64,000 nucleotides of DNA from Nitzschia putrida. Taxonomy: Eukaryota > Bacillariophyta > Bacillariophyceae > Bacillariales > Bacillariaceae. Below the pieces are notes generated by a model that ran no database searches, was not told the origin of the DNA, and saw only the letters and a list, made by a program, of their open reading frames with translations. Both the position numbers and the translations under genes were made by a program. Where the stretch lies: NCBI GenBank assembly GCA_016586335.1, contig BLYE01000023.1:124001-188000 (forward strand), written 5' to 3'. Below, piece by piece: positions 1 through 10,822 of the stretch. Positions within the stretch are counted from its first letter, which is position 1, and each line of letters starts with the position of its first letter.

Positions 1-3000
1 TGGATGCCAGCGTAAAGCTATATACAGAGTTCAGATTCCCCAACTCAGAGGGAATAGGGCCTGTAAGTCGTTTATTCCCGTTTATAGAAATGTGATCCAA
101 AGTTGAGAGCTTTCCAAGCTCAGTTGGTAATGTTCCTGATATTCCATCGCAGGAGACAAAGGTCATAGATCTCAACACGTTCAGATTACCAAGCTCTGTT
201 GGGATTGTACCCGTTATACCATTCATCTGTTGGAAATAGAATTTATCCAATGAGTCGAGATTACCCAACTCGGTTGGAATTGTTCCTGATATCCCATCAC
301 ATTGGAGAATTTGCAGATGAGTCAACGCCTTAAGGTTGCCCAGCTCTGTCGGGATTGTTCCAGATAGACCATTGCTCATATGTAAACTAAATAAACCCAG
401 TCTGTCGAGATTGCCAATCTCAGTTGGGATTGTTCCAGTTATCAAGTCTGAATTAGTAATGCTCAGCCTGGCTAGTGCTGATAGTCCTTGAATTTCTGCT
501 GGGAGAGTTCCACTGGAAGTTGCTCTATCTGTGTGCGGAAAGCAAGCATCATATGTTAGCGTAGTGGTCGTCTCCCTTCTGACCAGGGTGAATATCAAAC
601 AGAAACTTACCAACAAACAATAAGGTAATATCTGAGGTACCTTGAGAACATAAAATCTGAGGCCCCCAATCACATTCGTGCGTACTAGGCGCGATTTGGT
701 CATAACTGCTGACGAGATCCAAGGAGTACACCCAAACAAGCATTGCAAAACGTTGGTGCCATTCAGCATCACTGGAGCAAGAATCCAAGTAATCTTCTTC
801 TCGAAGAAACTCCCAGGCCAAATTCTGGGGAGTTCCGATTTCTTGCATCAAAGAAGTACTGGAAATTGCACTTAGAATGACCATGAGAGCACCATCTGAA
901 ATGGGTCCTCCACAGGGTGTCAACTGAGATGGTCTGCCGGTAGGGTACATTGACGGGGAATTGGACGGATCAAATGTTGGGAGAGCACTTAAGTTCTGTT
1001 CTATGAAAATGGTAGGTGCAGCGGAAGGTGATACTGATGCGAAGTTGCCAGCAAAATCAATGTAGGATTGAGCTGCCTCGAAGCCAAGCGAGACTCCATC
1101 GATTAAACAGGCCATGTTCCCATTGCAAAGCGCTTGCAATTCTTCACTGGCACTTTCAACAGCAGACAACGTACTACCGAGATTCAAAGGGTCATCGCAG
1201 TTTTCGAATGTATCAAAATCTGTGCCATTTTCGTATGTGAACAAAGAATTGGATACGTTGCGGTTGCACCAATGTTCGACGCAGTATTCAGTTCCTTCAA
1301 CGAGATCCCCACTGGTAGACGTGTCTAGGATAGTTCCATTGGATGCCATCCAATCGTCAGATGCAACTCCATTCGCATTTCCAAGAACACCAACCAGAGT
1401 TTCGTCTTCGCGGCAATTGGAAGAACCAGTCATCAAATAGGCCACGTGAAAATAGCACAGACTGTTGTACTGCAGCACCAGAATGTCCACAACCAAACCG
1501 GTCGATGGATACTCGACAACGAGCTGGACTCCGTTGCGAGTCACTGTCACTGCTCCACTGGTCATGGTCTCGGCATCTTCAAAGCTTGATAAAAAGTCAC
1601 CGTCGATATACAACGAAACAGGACAAGATTGGATCGTTGCAGTGTCAGGCGAAGAACTCTGAGTGTTCAAAGATACTTGCACAACAGGAAGGGTGACTCC
1701 GTCATCTTGTGCCGTGTAATCCTTGATGGCCACGCCTGTTGTAATAGAAGGTCCACCGGTACCGCCTTCCGCATAGGTTGTAGACCGAGCTTGAATCTCA
1801 AAAGGAGTGTTAAGAGACTTCACGAGAATGAGCTCGCCATTGGCGTGACAGTCATAATGAAGACCGTCAAAGGTCGTGAAATGGATGTCACCTGCTCCAA
1901 CGGCGCGACAAGAGCCTGGGCTTGTCGGAGGCCGCGTAGGTGACGTCACAGGTGAACGCGGTACGTACGGATAGGAGTCCCGGTACGTGACGTAGTGGCT
2001 TGCAGCTTCCCAACCCAACATGATCCCATCCATCAAGCAAGCGATATCCTCATTGCACAGTGCCTGCAACTCAGCACTAGCATTCTCAACAGCAACCAGA
2101 ATCTCTGCAAGATCCGTAAAGTTCTTGTCACAGTTTTCAAATGTAGAAAAGTTGGTACCAGGTTCGTAGCTAAAGAGAGAGTCCGAAGCATTTCGTAGAC
2201 ACCAATGCTCGGCACAATATTCTGTAGTAACGAGATCTCGGTAGAAGTTTCCGGATGGAAGCGCAAAGACAGTTCCGTTGCCCAGAGTCCAATCATCGGC
2301 GACGGTTCCAGTTGGCGTTCCGAGAATTCCTACCAACGTCTCGGTATCTTCCCGACACCACTCGGACTCATCTTGCATGGTATAGGAACCACTGAAATAG
2401 CAAACGTTGCGGCTGTAGAGATTGACCTCCAAGGCAACCGTCAGCCCTGTGGTAGGGTAGCTGACCACAATGTTGTTTCCAGAGACTGAAGCTTGTACGA
2501 CATCAGAGGTCAAACTGGCAACTTCAGCAAAACTCGAAGCCACCACTCCATCAACATACACAGCTAGGGTACATCCACTGATAGTGGTCGTACTGTCGGA
2601 TCCATCCAAGGTGTTCATAGATACTTGAACCAAAGGAAAAGTCTGATCCGGTCCAATATATTCTTGAATGGCAACACCAGTGGTCACGGATGGTCCACCA
2701 ACATCAGTAGAACGGGCTTGAATTTGAAAAGGACTATCGACAGACTTGACCAAAACCAGCTCACCTGGTGCATGGCAATCGTATGCTAGACCATCGAATG
2801 TCTGAAAGTGGATATCTCCCCAACCAATTCCACGACAAGTGAAAAGACCAGAGCTCATTGGAGCAGCAGTTACGGTATCAACTGGAGCATTGGTGGTTGG
2901 GAAGGAAGGAATCGTCACAGGAGAAGGAGCATTCATTGGGGTGGTGGTTGGCTGGGCACTCATCGTTTGTCCGCTAGAGCCAGCACTAGACCCAACAAAA

Positions 3001-3374
3001 GATGGGACAAGAGAAGGAGTGCTAGCAGTTGGTGCAGAAGTAGGGGAGGAAGATGGCGATAGAGTGGTAGGAACAGGCGATGGACCGCTGGGAGTTGGCG
3101 CAACAGTGGGTGAGGGGGTAGGTGGACTGGTGCTAGGGGCCGGGGATGGAGGAGATGTCGCCGCTGCAACGGTAGTCGGTGCACCGGTTTCTTCCATGCT
3201 CGAGGCCAACTGACGAATCATGCCTTGCCAAAATCCCGCATCTTCTTCGCCGTGGGACTCTTCCTGCTGTTGTTGGTTGGCAGAAGCACTTCGCAAGTTC
3301 GAAAAGCCAGCTGCATCGGCAGTTAGCAGCAGCTGAAGCAAAAGCAACAACAAAGGGACCAGAGCCTTCATCAT
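1..3374 (-). CDS. Secreted tandem-VWD plus leucine-rich-repeat protein (3' end beyond window)
   Basis: Probable secreted or wall-bound adhesion/recognition protein; the specific role is unknown. The ATG at 3374 opens a strong signal peptide (MMKALV, a long Leu run, TADA). Then come a FWQGMIRQLASSM module, a Pro/Ser/Thr stalk (about residues 65-170), two VWD domains starting near residues 178 and 486 (each with a GDIHFxTFDGLxYDCH core and many Cys), a short second Pro/Ser linker, and an LRR N-cap (GTPQN, DSCSS, WHQRFAMLVW). Frame opens into an 82-bp intron (529-610; donor G|GTAAGT, acceptor CACACAG, phase 1). Exon 2 (528 to 1) resumes with about seven repeats of the GTIPTELGNL type and runs off the left edge still in frame. 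The two VWD copies are similar enough to be an internal duplication. The VWD/LRR architecture is seen directly; secretion and adhesion are inferred. Upstream TTG codons extend the frame to 3506 but no ATG does. Confidence 0.85.
529..610 (-). other. Intron of the VWD-LRR gene
   Basis: The minus-strand donor G|GTAAGT at 610 and acceptor CACACAG ending at 529 are 82 bp apart. Removing this segment joins the Cys-rich cap to the first LRR in frame (phase 1, giving an Asp codon). The LRR gene at 9479-10822 has an intron at the same protein position and phase. Confidence 0.8.
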
Positions 3375-5307
3375 GCTGATCTTTTGTTTCGTTCTTAGTG
3401 AAGCAAATATACAGCAACAAAAGATTTTGGGAGTTACATCTTCTGAGGAGGAGTTCCTATGGATCGCTAATATTTGAATGCTGGAAACCCTTCCTACCAA
3501 TTCCAACTGTTGGCGACGATATGTCCTACTCCATGCAATATAGCAATGCTGAACTGTGACTATAATTTTGATGATAGTACTTACTAGTACAGTTTGTGAT
3601 ATCTCAACGCAGATTGTTGCTCAATGCATATTATGTATTCAATCCATGATGTGGTATTCAAACGGTAGATATTGTGGATTGTGGGATTGAAGCGTGGCAA
3701 GAGGGGTCTAATTCTTGGTCTCCGCCCACAATAATACGAGTACCATCTTCAGATTTGTAAGAAAGATTACTAGGAGGATTTGATAGTGTCCGTTGATATG
3801 CCGTTATGGATATCCAAGCAACTGTATTATTTGAAGTCGCCATTTTGTCTAAGTAAAATGAAGGATATTCTTTACCTAACGAATGTCGCAATCTTGGACC
3901 AACGGTAACTTTGCACCGGCCAAACACCTCAGGCTTAAACGAAAACACCAGGAGATCATGGATTGAGCATCCTGCTCGATGTAGCTCTAGGGTGGATCGT
4001 CGACAGAACGTATCAGCAGAAGCAAAGATCTTATCTGCGATCGCCACTAATCGTTTGGTACACCAGGATTGCAACAGAGGATGAGTAAGGCGAGAGGAGG
4101 AAATAACTTTTCCATGTCATCTGAAAGAAGAAAGAAAGAAGTTGCCTCATTGTCCCGCGCACCACGACCTGCAAACAAAGACGGGGGGGCCAGCAGCTAT
4201 AGAAGAGCAACGGCTTTCTTGTTATCCTCACAATGTTTGAGAGGAATGTGCCCTTCCTTTGTCCATTCTGAATGATCACGTAATATTGTCACAGTTGGAA
4301 GCAATTTTGCAAAGCCACAAAATAAAGTGGCAGTTTCTGCTGCTTCTGGTACTTCTTCTTGTCTCGTCGTCTTCCTCGTCCAGCCAGCACCCACCTCACC
4401 CACCTCACAATCATCGTCCTCCGTCTCATCTCAACTAGTTGACGACCATTTTTTGCCGCCGGTGGGAACACAACGCTTCTGTGAATAGAGGCAGACTAGG
4501 TACTACAATGCGCTGCAACAATGCATCATTATTTGTCATTGGATTGCTGTGTTGATCGCGTTGTTCCCGTCTAGCGTCTGTCCGGCAGACGACTGACAAA
4601 GATGTTGCTAGCAAGATACATATCTAAGTAGAGTTTAGTAGGATGTACCATACTACCTAGTACAGGCCGACTTGATCACCGCACGCCAAAACAAAGCACC
4701 CTCCTCCAAATCATTGAGATTTCAGAGAACATGCTCTTGCACTTCTGTGCACTCCGTTTGAATAGGAGCAAGCATCAATCCTGAGCTCTACTGAGATCCA
4801 TGTTGGGAGGATAGATTAGTGAGATTCAGCGTTGAACAATGACACAGAAGTGACAACGCTTGTGTAGACTCCTCAAATGGTCTCTGACCTTGCTTCTCGA
4901 CGAAGGGCTTGGAATCTTTACACGATGCTTGAGACAAAGTATGGAAATATTCATAGTACATTGCTTACCGCACTGAAGAAGCCTGTACCTCGGTACCAGC
5001 AACCATTCACTTTTGGACGCATTGTATCGATGACGGCGTCACGTTGTGGCATCATTACAAGCCTATAGTGACTTTGCTAGACCCGGGGGGTGTAAGGTCC
5101 GTGGTATCCTTGGTCAGAGCAAATAATGCTCTTGACTTTAATTCATGCTCGCAAAGGGTATGGGTTTTCGTTTGGGATCACAAGTCGACTGATTCACACC
5201 ACTCTCTCTGACGACAAGAAGATACATCATTGCCTTGCCATGGATGGACGCCTTTCGTCTGCTTGCATTTCCATGTCTTCCCTCAAGTGAGTGCTTCTTC
5301 TCGCAAG
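3375..5307. other. Gene-poor spacer
   Basis: About 1.9 kb with no supported gene. Open frames of 60-140 codons exist on both strands (for example 3658-4074 minus), but they start at non-ATG codons or show no recognisable domain. The part next to 3374 presumably carries the promoter of the VWD-LRR gene. Confidence 0.5.
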
Positions 5308-5544
5308 TCAACCTCCACTAAAACTCCAAGTTTTTTCCACCAACATGCCGATCGCTACAGTCGCAACCGTTCGTCCAGGGTTATCCTGCTCTCTTTTTGA
5401 ATTCAAGAAACCGATTGTATCATACTCATAGACAGTCTCAACAAGCATTCTGTTACGCAGCGATTCTTCCCCGGTCATGGGAAGCGTAATGGTGTGGCAG
5501 ATTCCGAATAATTGTTGCTCCTTTGGGTTTTGCGACGCGGTCAT
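5308..5544 (-). CDS. Short hypothetical ORF, possibly a gene remnant
   Basis: A 78-codon frame with an ATG start and a protein-like composition (ITLPMTGEESLRNRMLVE, then a GRTVATVAIGML segment). I do not recognise the family. It lies alone between the VWD-LRR gene and a zone of decayed gene fragments, so it may itself be a remnant or an exon of a lost gene. No signal peptide or membrane segment is visible. Confidence 0.25.
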   Translation of the reverse strand: MTASQNPKEQQLFGICHTITLPMTGEESLRNRMLVETVYEYDTIGFLNSKREQDNPGRTVATVAIGMLVEKTWSFSGG

Positions 5545-5896
5545 GCCTAGGAGTAGTTACAAACATTGCATCCGTGGCATGGAAACCGAGATTGTCATCA
5601 TCATGGCCCATAGTCCCCGAATTTCACACCATTTTAGTATTCGGGATATCACGTTTCGAGACGATTGTTTTGTGTGATGCACAATAGAGTGGGCATTGTT
5701 TGGTCAATTTCAAATGTTATTCTTTTGGTCGTTGTTATTGAGAGAAACAAATACTGGGTCTGTCATCATTCATCAGTTTAAGCTTGTTGGAAACGAGGTA
5801 GGGTAACCTCCTTTGGTTGGTGCAGGGGTTTGAGTGGGTGGCAAGGTGGATCACGATTCCTCTTGTAATGAATAAGAGGGAGAGAAGTAAGACACG
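5545..5896. other. Spacer without recognisable features
   Basis: About 350 bp between the short ORF and the VWD fragments; nothing recognisable was seen. Confidence 0.4.
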
Positions 5897-6356
5897 CTAT
5901 TGAATTTGCCTACCTTCAATCCAACTGTCAATCCCGTCGTAAGAAATTGGCGCCTGTACAACACCAGATGTCAAAGCTCTGACTTCTCCAAAGAAGCTCG
6001 GAGCCCCCAGCAATCCGTTAACATACACTCCTGGTAGCAGTGCTTTCAGATGCAGCCAAGTGTTCATCCAAGTGTTCATAGCTACTTGGATCAACGGAAG
6101 TGTATTCTTGAATGGCTACACCTGTCATCACTGTTGGACCGCCGGCATTGGTAGATCGAGCTTAAATTGGGAAAGGATTATCCGTGGATTTGACCGAAAC
6201 CAGTTCGCCTTCCAGAGTGCTGTCAGTGCCAGTGGTTGTCGGGAGCGTTGGAATGGTTATAGGTGAAGGAACACTAATGGTGGTAGTAGGAGTCTCTTTG
6301 GTGACACCAGGTGTCGGAGAGCGGCTGGTGGGACGAGAGAAAAGATACTGCATCAC
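5897..6356 (-). pseudogene. Degenerate VWD fragment with Pro/Thr stalk
   Basis: Broken pieces resembling the VWD-LRR protein at 1-3374 lie in two minus-strand frames. At 6162-6356 a SRPTSRSPT stalk and a TIPTLPTT tract run straight into GELVSVKSTDNPFPI, matching GELVLVKSVDSPFQI of the intact protein but lacking the GDIHFxTFDG core that should precede it. At 5897-6094 follow pieces matching the next VWD stretch (IQVAMNT, VYVNGLL, EVRALTSGVVQAPIS). The SRPTSRSPT stalk instead matches the protein at 7675-8958. Stops and frame breaks separate the parts, so no functional product is expected. Confidence 0.7.
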
Positions 6357-6599
6357 AGAGCGGAAAATTTGTCGTCATGAACAGTACTTTGATGCTCGGG
6401 TAGATTGAAACCTACTGTTGAAAGAGCCGACGACCGTGACCGAACAATATGGATGGTATCAATAGAGTGTTTACAAGCCAAGAGGTTCTATCATGCATGA
6501 TTGCTCAAAGGTGTATTGAAAATCAATGAGTGATCCATTGACAGATCGAGGCGCTATGCCACCCCTTTCGGCTCCTTCGATTCGTTCAGGACTGTGCGA

Positions 6600-6965
6600 C
6601 GCATTCTCCGTCTGCAGCACACAGACCAGGCCGCCCCTTTTGTATATTCAAAGCGTCGTAGAGGACAAAGGCATATTCTAAACCAGATTGTACTGTCATT
6701 TCAAGGCCTGGACCTAGCATGATTGCGGGACACTCTTTTGTTGGAGTTGCCACAAATGTCACGGACTTCCATACTCCCCTCCTGTGAGGCCACCACTTGG
6801 AGCCGCTGTACCCAATACTTCGAAGTCGTCTCCCTTATAGTCACTCCCGGCTATTTGGAATTCGTCGCATGAAGGAATGCAGATGTAGTCAGTTGAGCCT
6901 GAGGTATCTCCTCCATAGGCCTTGTTGCCAGAGGCAGCGGCACTGTGCCGTTGGCCAGAGTCCAA
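6600..6965 (-). pseudogene. Degenerate fragment of the galactose-binding-like domain gene
   Basis: The minus-strand frame at 6759-6965 reads GGDTSGSTDYICIPSCDEFQIAG then DYKGDDFEVLGTAAPSGG, nearly the same as part of the intact protein encoded at 7675-8958. Similarity at DNA level continues down to about 6600 (the segment encoding CPAIMFGPGLE and YDALNLQ in the intact gene) but in broken frames. It is a partial duplicate of the neighbouring gene, joined on its upstream side to VWD-derived sequence. Confidence 0.75.
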
Positions 6966-7240
6966 TCATCATCAGTGTCTCCATTTGGAGTTCCGAGAAT
7001 TCCGACAACGTTTCAGAGTCTATTCTGCACCAATCAGATTCATCTTCTAGGGTGTATGAGCCACTGAAGTAACACACATCATTGTATATATTGACCTCCA
7101 AACCAACTGTCAGTCCTGTGGTAGTAGGATTTTAGATCAGAAGCTCATTCCCAGAAATCGACGCTTCTACGACTCCAAAAAGTCAGAGTGCTGACTTCTC
7201 CAAAGCTCGGAGCCACCACTCCGTCAACATACACTGCATA
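6945..7240 (-). pseudogene. Degenerate VWD middle fragment
   Basis: The minus-strand frame at 6889-7101 begins MEVNIYNDVCYFSGSYTLED, matching LEVNLYSRNVCYFSGSYTMQD of VWD1 in the intact gene, then shifts frame where the intact copy reads LGTPTG. DNA similarity extends to about 7240 (the region encoding VYVDGVVAS in the intact gene). It abuts the galactose-binding-like fragment directly, so the two unrelated families are interleaved. Confidence 0.7.
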
Positions 7241-7289
7241 GATCGCATGTTTCCAAATAGTGTTTGGACAGGATCAAGATTGACAAGAT

Positions 7290-7400
7290 GCCTGTATCAT
7301 CGCATGAAGGAATGTGCAGAGAGTTTTCAAACAAGCATCAACATATTCGTACCCATTTGTGCCTTTAAGGCATTTCTACCTGTGAGGCATGGCTGGAACA
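7290..7400 (-). pseudogene. Second short fragment of the galactose-binding-like gene
   Basis: Two short stretches resemble the intact gene next door: the segment around 7298-7325 (intact counterpart about 7945-7975) and around 7330-7375 (counterpart about 8090-8140). The DNA between those counterparts is missing. The similarity is short and judged by eye. Confidence 0.4.
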
Positions 7401-7674
7401 CCGGTCACCAACACCATTCCTCCAATATGGCTCGTCAAAGTATTATAATGATGCACTCTTTTTGGCCCGTACCCAAGTATTCACATGGTTCATTTGCACT
7501 CTAACGTAGAACGGACAATCATAGTTTCATTCCTCAAATGACCGGTTGGGACGTCACTGCCGATACTTCTACGCTTTGCAAAAGGAGACAAACCAGCACC
7601 CCTCAACAAAAATGTTTTTGCAAGGCCCTACAAAACCGTTTACTGGTGCTTCTTCTCCCTTTGCCCGCTCTTCA

Positions 7675-8958
7675 TCACTGAGCGACACATTCGCCTGCCA
7701 CGTTGCATATCCCTGGTACTCCTTCTTGAAGATTCAAAGCGTCGTACATGACGTATGGTCCTAGTTGACCTGTCTGCGTTGTAATCTCAAGACCTGGTCC
7801 AAACATGATCGCAGGACAATCTTGTGTAGTAGGGGATATGGTTAATGTAATGGGTTTCCATTCCCCGCCTCCAACAAGACCACCATCTGGCGCCGCTGTT
7901 GCCAATATTTCGTAGTCATCTCCCTTGTAGTCTGTCCCTGGGATTTGGAAATCGTCGCATGACGGAATGCAGAGAACTTCCGTTGTGCCTGATGTATCTC
8001 CTCCTAAAACCCTTGTGTTGTTGCCGGCAGCGGCAATATCCAATGTGAACGTATACGTAGTTCCTGCTTCAAGAGGATTTGTTAGGCAAGCACCCACATA
8101 TTCGAAATAATTCGTACCGCTTATTTGAGCACCAACAAACGCAACTCCATCGGATGCACCCTGGGGCATAGACCCAATGGGCATGGGAGGAAACCACGCA
8201 TCATCACATTCTGGTCCTCCCACAAAATAGTCCGCAGTGCCAAGCGTAGCCTGGACCCACTCGTTGGCACAAGACAATTGTCCTATAGCTGTGGGGCAGC
8301 ATGAAAAGTCCTCAAAAGATGGATTTGGAATTAGGGATGATTCGATGTCGCCGAGGATACAAGGGGATCCGACGTCAGCTCCAGCACAGACAAAGTCGCG
8401 AATGCAACAGGTTGCACGATTTGCTACTCCACCACTTGTAGCAGGATTGGAACGAAGGCTGTAGCCCTCTCCACAATCAAATGCGAGACAAATCTCCACT
8501 AATGAAGTACTCAAGGTTGTCGGATTTGGAGTGGTAGCTCCCGTTGTCGGCGAGCGGCTGGTGGGACGAGAAGTGTTTTTCGTGCTCTTTCTTGCCTTGG
8601 TACTCTTGACCTTACTGGACCTCTGCTTGCTTGACTTCTTCTTAGTTGACTTTCTTTTTTTGATAGACTTCCCCCCGAGACCTCGCCTATTAGCAGTGAT
8701 ATGATTCTGTTCTTGATATATTTGTGTCTTTTGCACTCCTTGCCTTCGGCTGCTCGGGATGACGTCTAGGAAGAACATCGGACTTTCTTCGTCTTCAACA
8801 AACTGCAGAAAACTATCTTTGGGATATGGCATTGTATCGTCATGGCGGAAAGTAACTATGGTGTGAAAAGCAACTGCACCAAAAAGAAGAAGTGTAGATA
8901 TGGTTGTGAATAACAACCATTTCCCCTTGTTTCCTGGCGACAGAGGAATTCTTGGCAT
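7675..8958 (-). CDS. Membrane-anchored surface protein with C-terminal galactose-binding-like domain
   Basis: A 427-residue product; the function is unknown. The ATG at 8958 is followed by one hydrophobic segment (about residues 14-33) with basic residues before it, fitting a type II anchor or an uncleaved signal. Next comes a very basic Lys/Ser-rich tract (about 95-130), a short Thr/Pro linker with SRPTSRSPT, a Cys-containing segment, and a domain of about 200 residues starting at IPNPSFEDFSCCP with later GTADYF, GVAFVGAQ and EYVGACL motifs. That motif order resembles the N-terminal domain of large Bacteroidetes outer-surface proteins, where it is predicted to be a carbohydrate-binding jelly roll. 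This is a pattern match from memory. The gene is single-exon, and decayed partial copies lie just downstream. Surface location and glycan binding are inferred. Confidence 0.75.
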   Translation of the reverse strand: MPRIPLSPGNKGKWLLFTTISTLLLFGAVAFHTIVTFRHDDTMPYPKDSFLQFVEDEESPMFFLDVIPSSRRQGVQKTQIYQEQNHITANRRGLGGKSIKKRKSTKKKSSKQRSSKVKSTKARKSTKNTSRPTSRSPTTGATTPNPTTLSTSLVEICLAFDCGEGYSLRSNPATSGGVANRATCCIRDFVCAGADVGSPCILGDIESSLIPNPSFEDFSCCPTAIGQLSCANEWVQATLGTADYFVGGPECDDAWFPPMPIGSMPQGASDGVAFVGAQISGTNYFEYVGACLTNPLEAGTTYTFTLDIAAAGNNTRVLGGDTSGTTEVLCIPSCDDFQIPGTDYKGDDYEILATAAPDGGLVGGGEWKPITLTISPTTQDCPAIMFGPGLEITTQTGQLGPYVMYDALNLQEGVPGICNVAGECVAQ

Positions 8959-9478
8959 TTCAGGGAGGACGAGGTCTAGTAGGTAGCGTGTGTTCTGCTT
9001 ACTTCTTTAGTGAACGATTTGTCATGAGTGTGGCCCTCAAGAAGAGCAAGCAGCAACTGAAAGATGAAGAAGCGAGCTCATCGCTCATGTCGACACATCA
9101 TGCGGAAGAGAATTGGCATTACGACCTAAAAATAGTCGAGAGTTTGAGAATCTCATCTTTTTCACGATCTACGATCCATAATATCTTACACCTATGCGAC
9201 TTCTACTACGTCATCAGCTCTGCTCACAGTAGTCAAATCTAGTCGGCCTAGTCAAATATCGAGACTTGCGACAAAACGTTGAAGCAGCAACAGAGGAGAG
9301 AGCTTTTCGTATCGACAGTGTGGTTGTTGCTATTGTGATCCAGTTTGTGGAGATTCTACTAATGGATTACTACTCCATCACGAGAAGGCCATAATGAATT
9401 GTGTTTCGGATTCACTGGGCTTGTAACCCGTCTCTCGTCGTCATCAGCTTGCAGCTTCCATAATGAGCTTTATTTTCT
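8959..9478. other. Intergenic region upstream of the membrane-anchored protein
   Basis: About 520 bp between the 3' end of the LRR gene and the start of the protein at 8958. No gene recognised; it should contain the promoter of the latter. Confidence 0.5.
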
Positions 9479-10822
9479 CTAGGCAGAGATGAACGGTGCA
9501 GCACAACACACGCTCTTGTCGCTGCAAAAGGAGGTGAACAACTCATCCAACAATGCCACGCTACAGATTTCCTTTGGTATGGTAGAAGTCAAGGTCATGT
9601 CCGATCCTTGCAACCTCAAGCGCTCCATAATATCCAAATTCCCAAGCTCAGTCGGAATATCACCCGAAAGCAAGTTGTTGTCCAGATACAACCACCTCAA
9701 GCTATCAACAGAGCCCAATTCGGTGGGGATGGTTCCTGAAAGCTCATTGCGGCTCAACTGCAAAACACTCAAAGCACTCAAGTTCCCAAACTCGGTTGGG
9801 ATGGTGCCTTCCAATCCATTCCCTTGTAGATTCACGGTACGCAGGGGGCTGTTCACATGCAACAGCTCGCTGGGGATGGTGCCATGCAAAGAAGGATTGT
9901 CCGCTACACTCAACATGGTACAAGATTGGAGGTCACCCAACTCGCTTGGGATGGAACCCTCCAGTAATGGGTTGCCTGTTAAGACGAATGTCTTCAATTG
10001 ATCGAGAGTTCCGAGCTCGGACGGAATGGTTCCGTGGAAACCCCCATTCGGTGCTTGAAGAAAGAACAGATACTCGAGGGATGAGAGACCTTGCAACTCG
10101 GATGGAATGGTGCCTTCCACTTCCAGTCCGTCTATTAATTGGTGTAAAGTGGTGGAGGTAGTGGTCAAAAAAAGAAAGTATGTGAGTCTCTACCGAGGTC
10201 ATATCAAAGCAACTACCGGTAGGCCAATCATTTATCGACTCCAAGGGAAAGAGCACGTACCGCTAAAGTCCAATTGAATGACATTGTTTCCGTTGTCGCA
10301 ACTAATCAACGTTTGGACCACTTTATCTTCCTCCCACGGTTCGACCCATTCACACACGCTCTTGTCTCCATCAAGCCAATTGATCAAGTTGTTGCTTGTT
10401 CCATTGGTCATGGAGTAGTACAAGACGGCAAGTGCGTAGCGTTGATGCCAAAACTTCGCCTGGGCACAAGAGTCGACGCTGGGATAGTCATGGAGAAACT
10501 CCACGGCCTTGTTTTGAGGAGTGCCAGCTTGACGCATCAAGGCAGGGTCTGAAATAGAACTGAGGATGTCAATGATGTCATCTCTGGTTTTGATTTCAGT
10601 CATGCAGCCGGTTGGAGCCGTGGTTGGAGCATCTGTCATCATGCTGGAAGCCATTTGACGCATCATGCCCGACCAAAACTCTTCATCTTCGCCTGCAGCA
10701 AGTGGTTCATCCATGAAAGTGATGGCCTGCTGACGGCGTAAATGCGAAGAACTCCCTGAGACCCCCATGGTAGGCAGCATCAATTGATGCAACAAAAGCA
10801 AAGAAGCAGCAAGCTTGGTCAT
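9479..10822 (-). CDS. Secreted leucine-rich-repeat protein
   Basis: A 404-residue product from two exons: 10822-10261 and 10131-9479, with a 129-bp phase-1 intron (donor G|GTACGT, acceptor TTAATAG). Order: signal peptide (MTKLAASLLLLHQ), an EDEEFWSGMMRQMASSM module, a short Thr/Pro spacer, an LRR cap (AGTPQNKAVEFL, FWHQRYALAVLYYS), then about eight repeats of the GTIPSELG/GTIPTELG type and a Cys-containing C-terminal cap (FCSDKSVCC). Cap, module and intron position are shared with the gene at 1-3374, which inserts two VWD domains between module and cap. Such proteins are numerous in diatoms and their ligands are unknown. Extracellular location is inferred from the signal peptide; no membrane anchor is seen. 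Confidence 0.85.

Noticed and set aside
3658..4074. Minus-strand open frame of 138 codons
   Set aside because: No ATG at the start, no recognised domain, no signal peptide; taken as chance.
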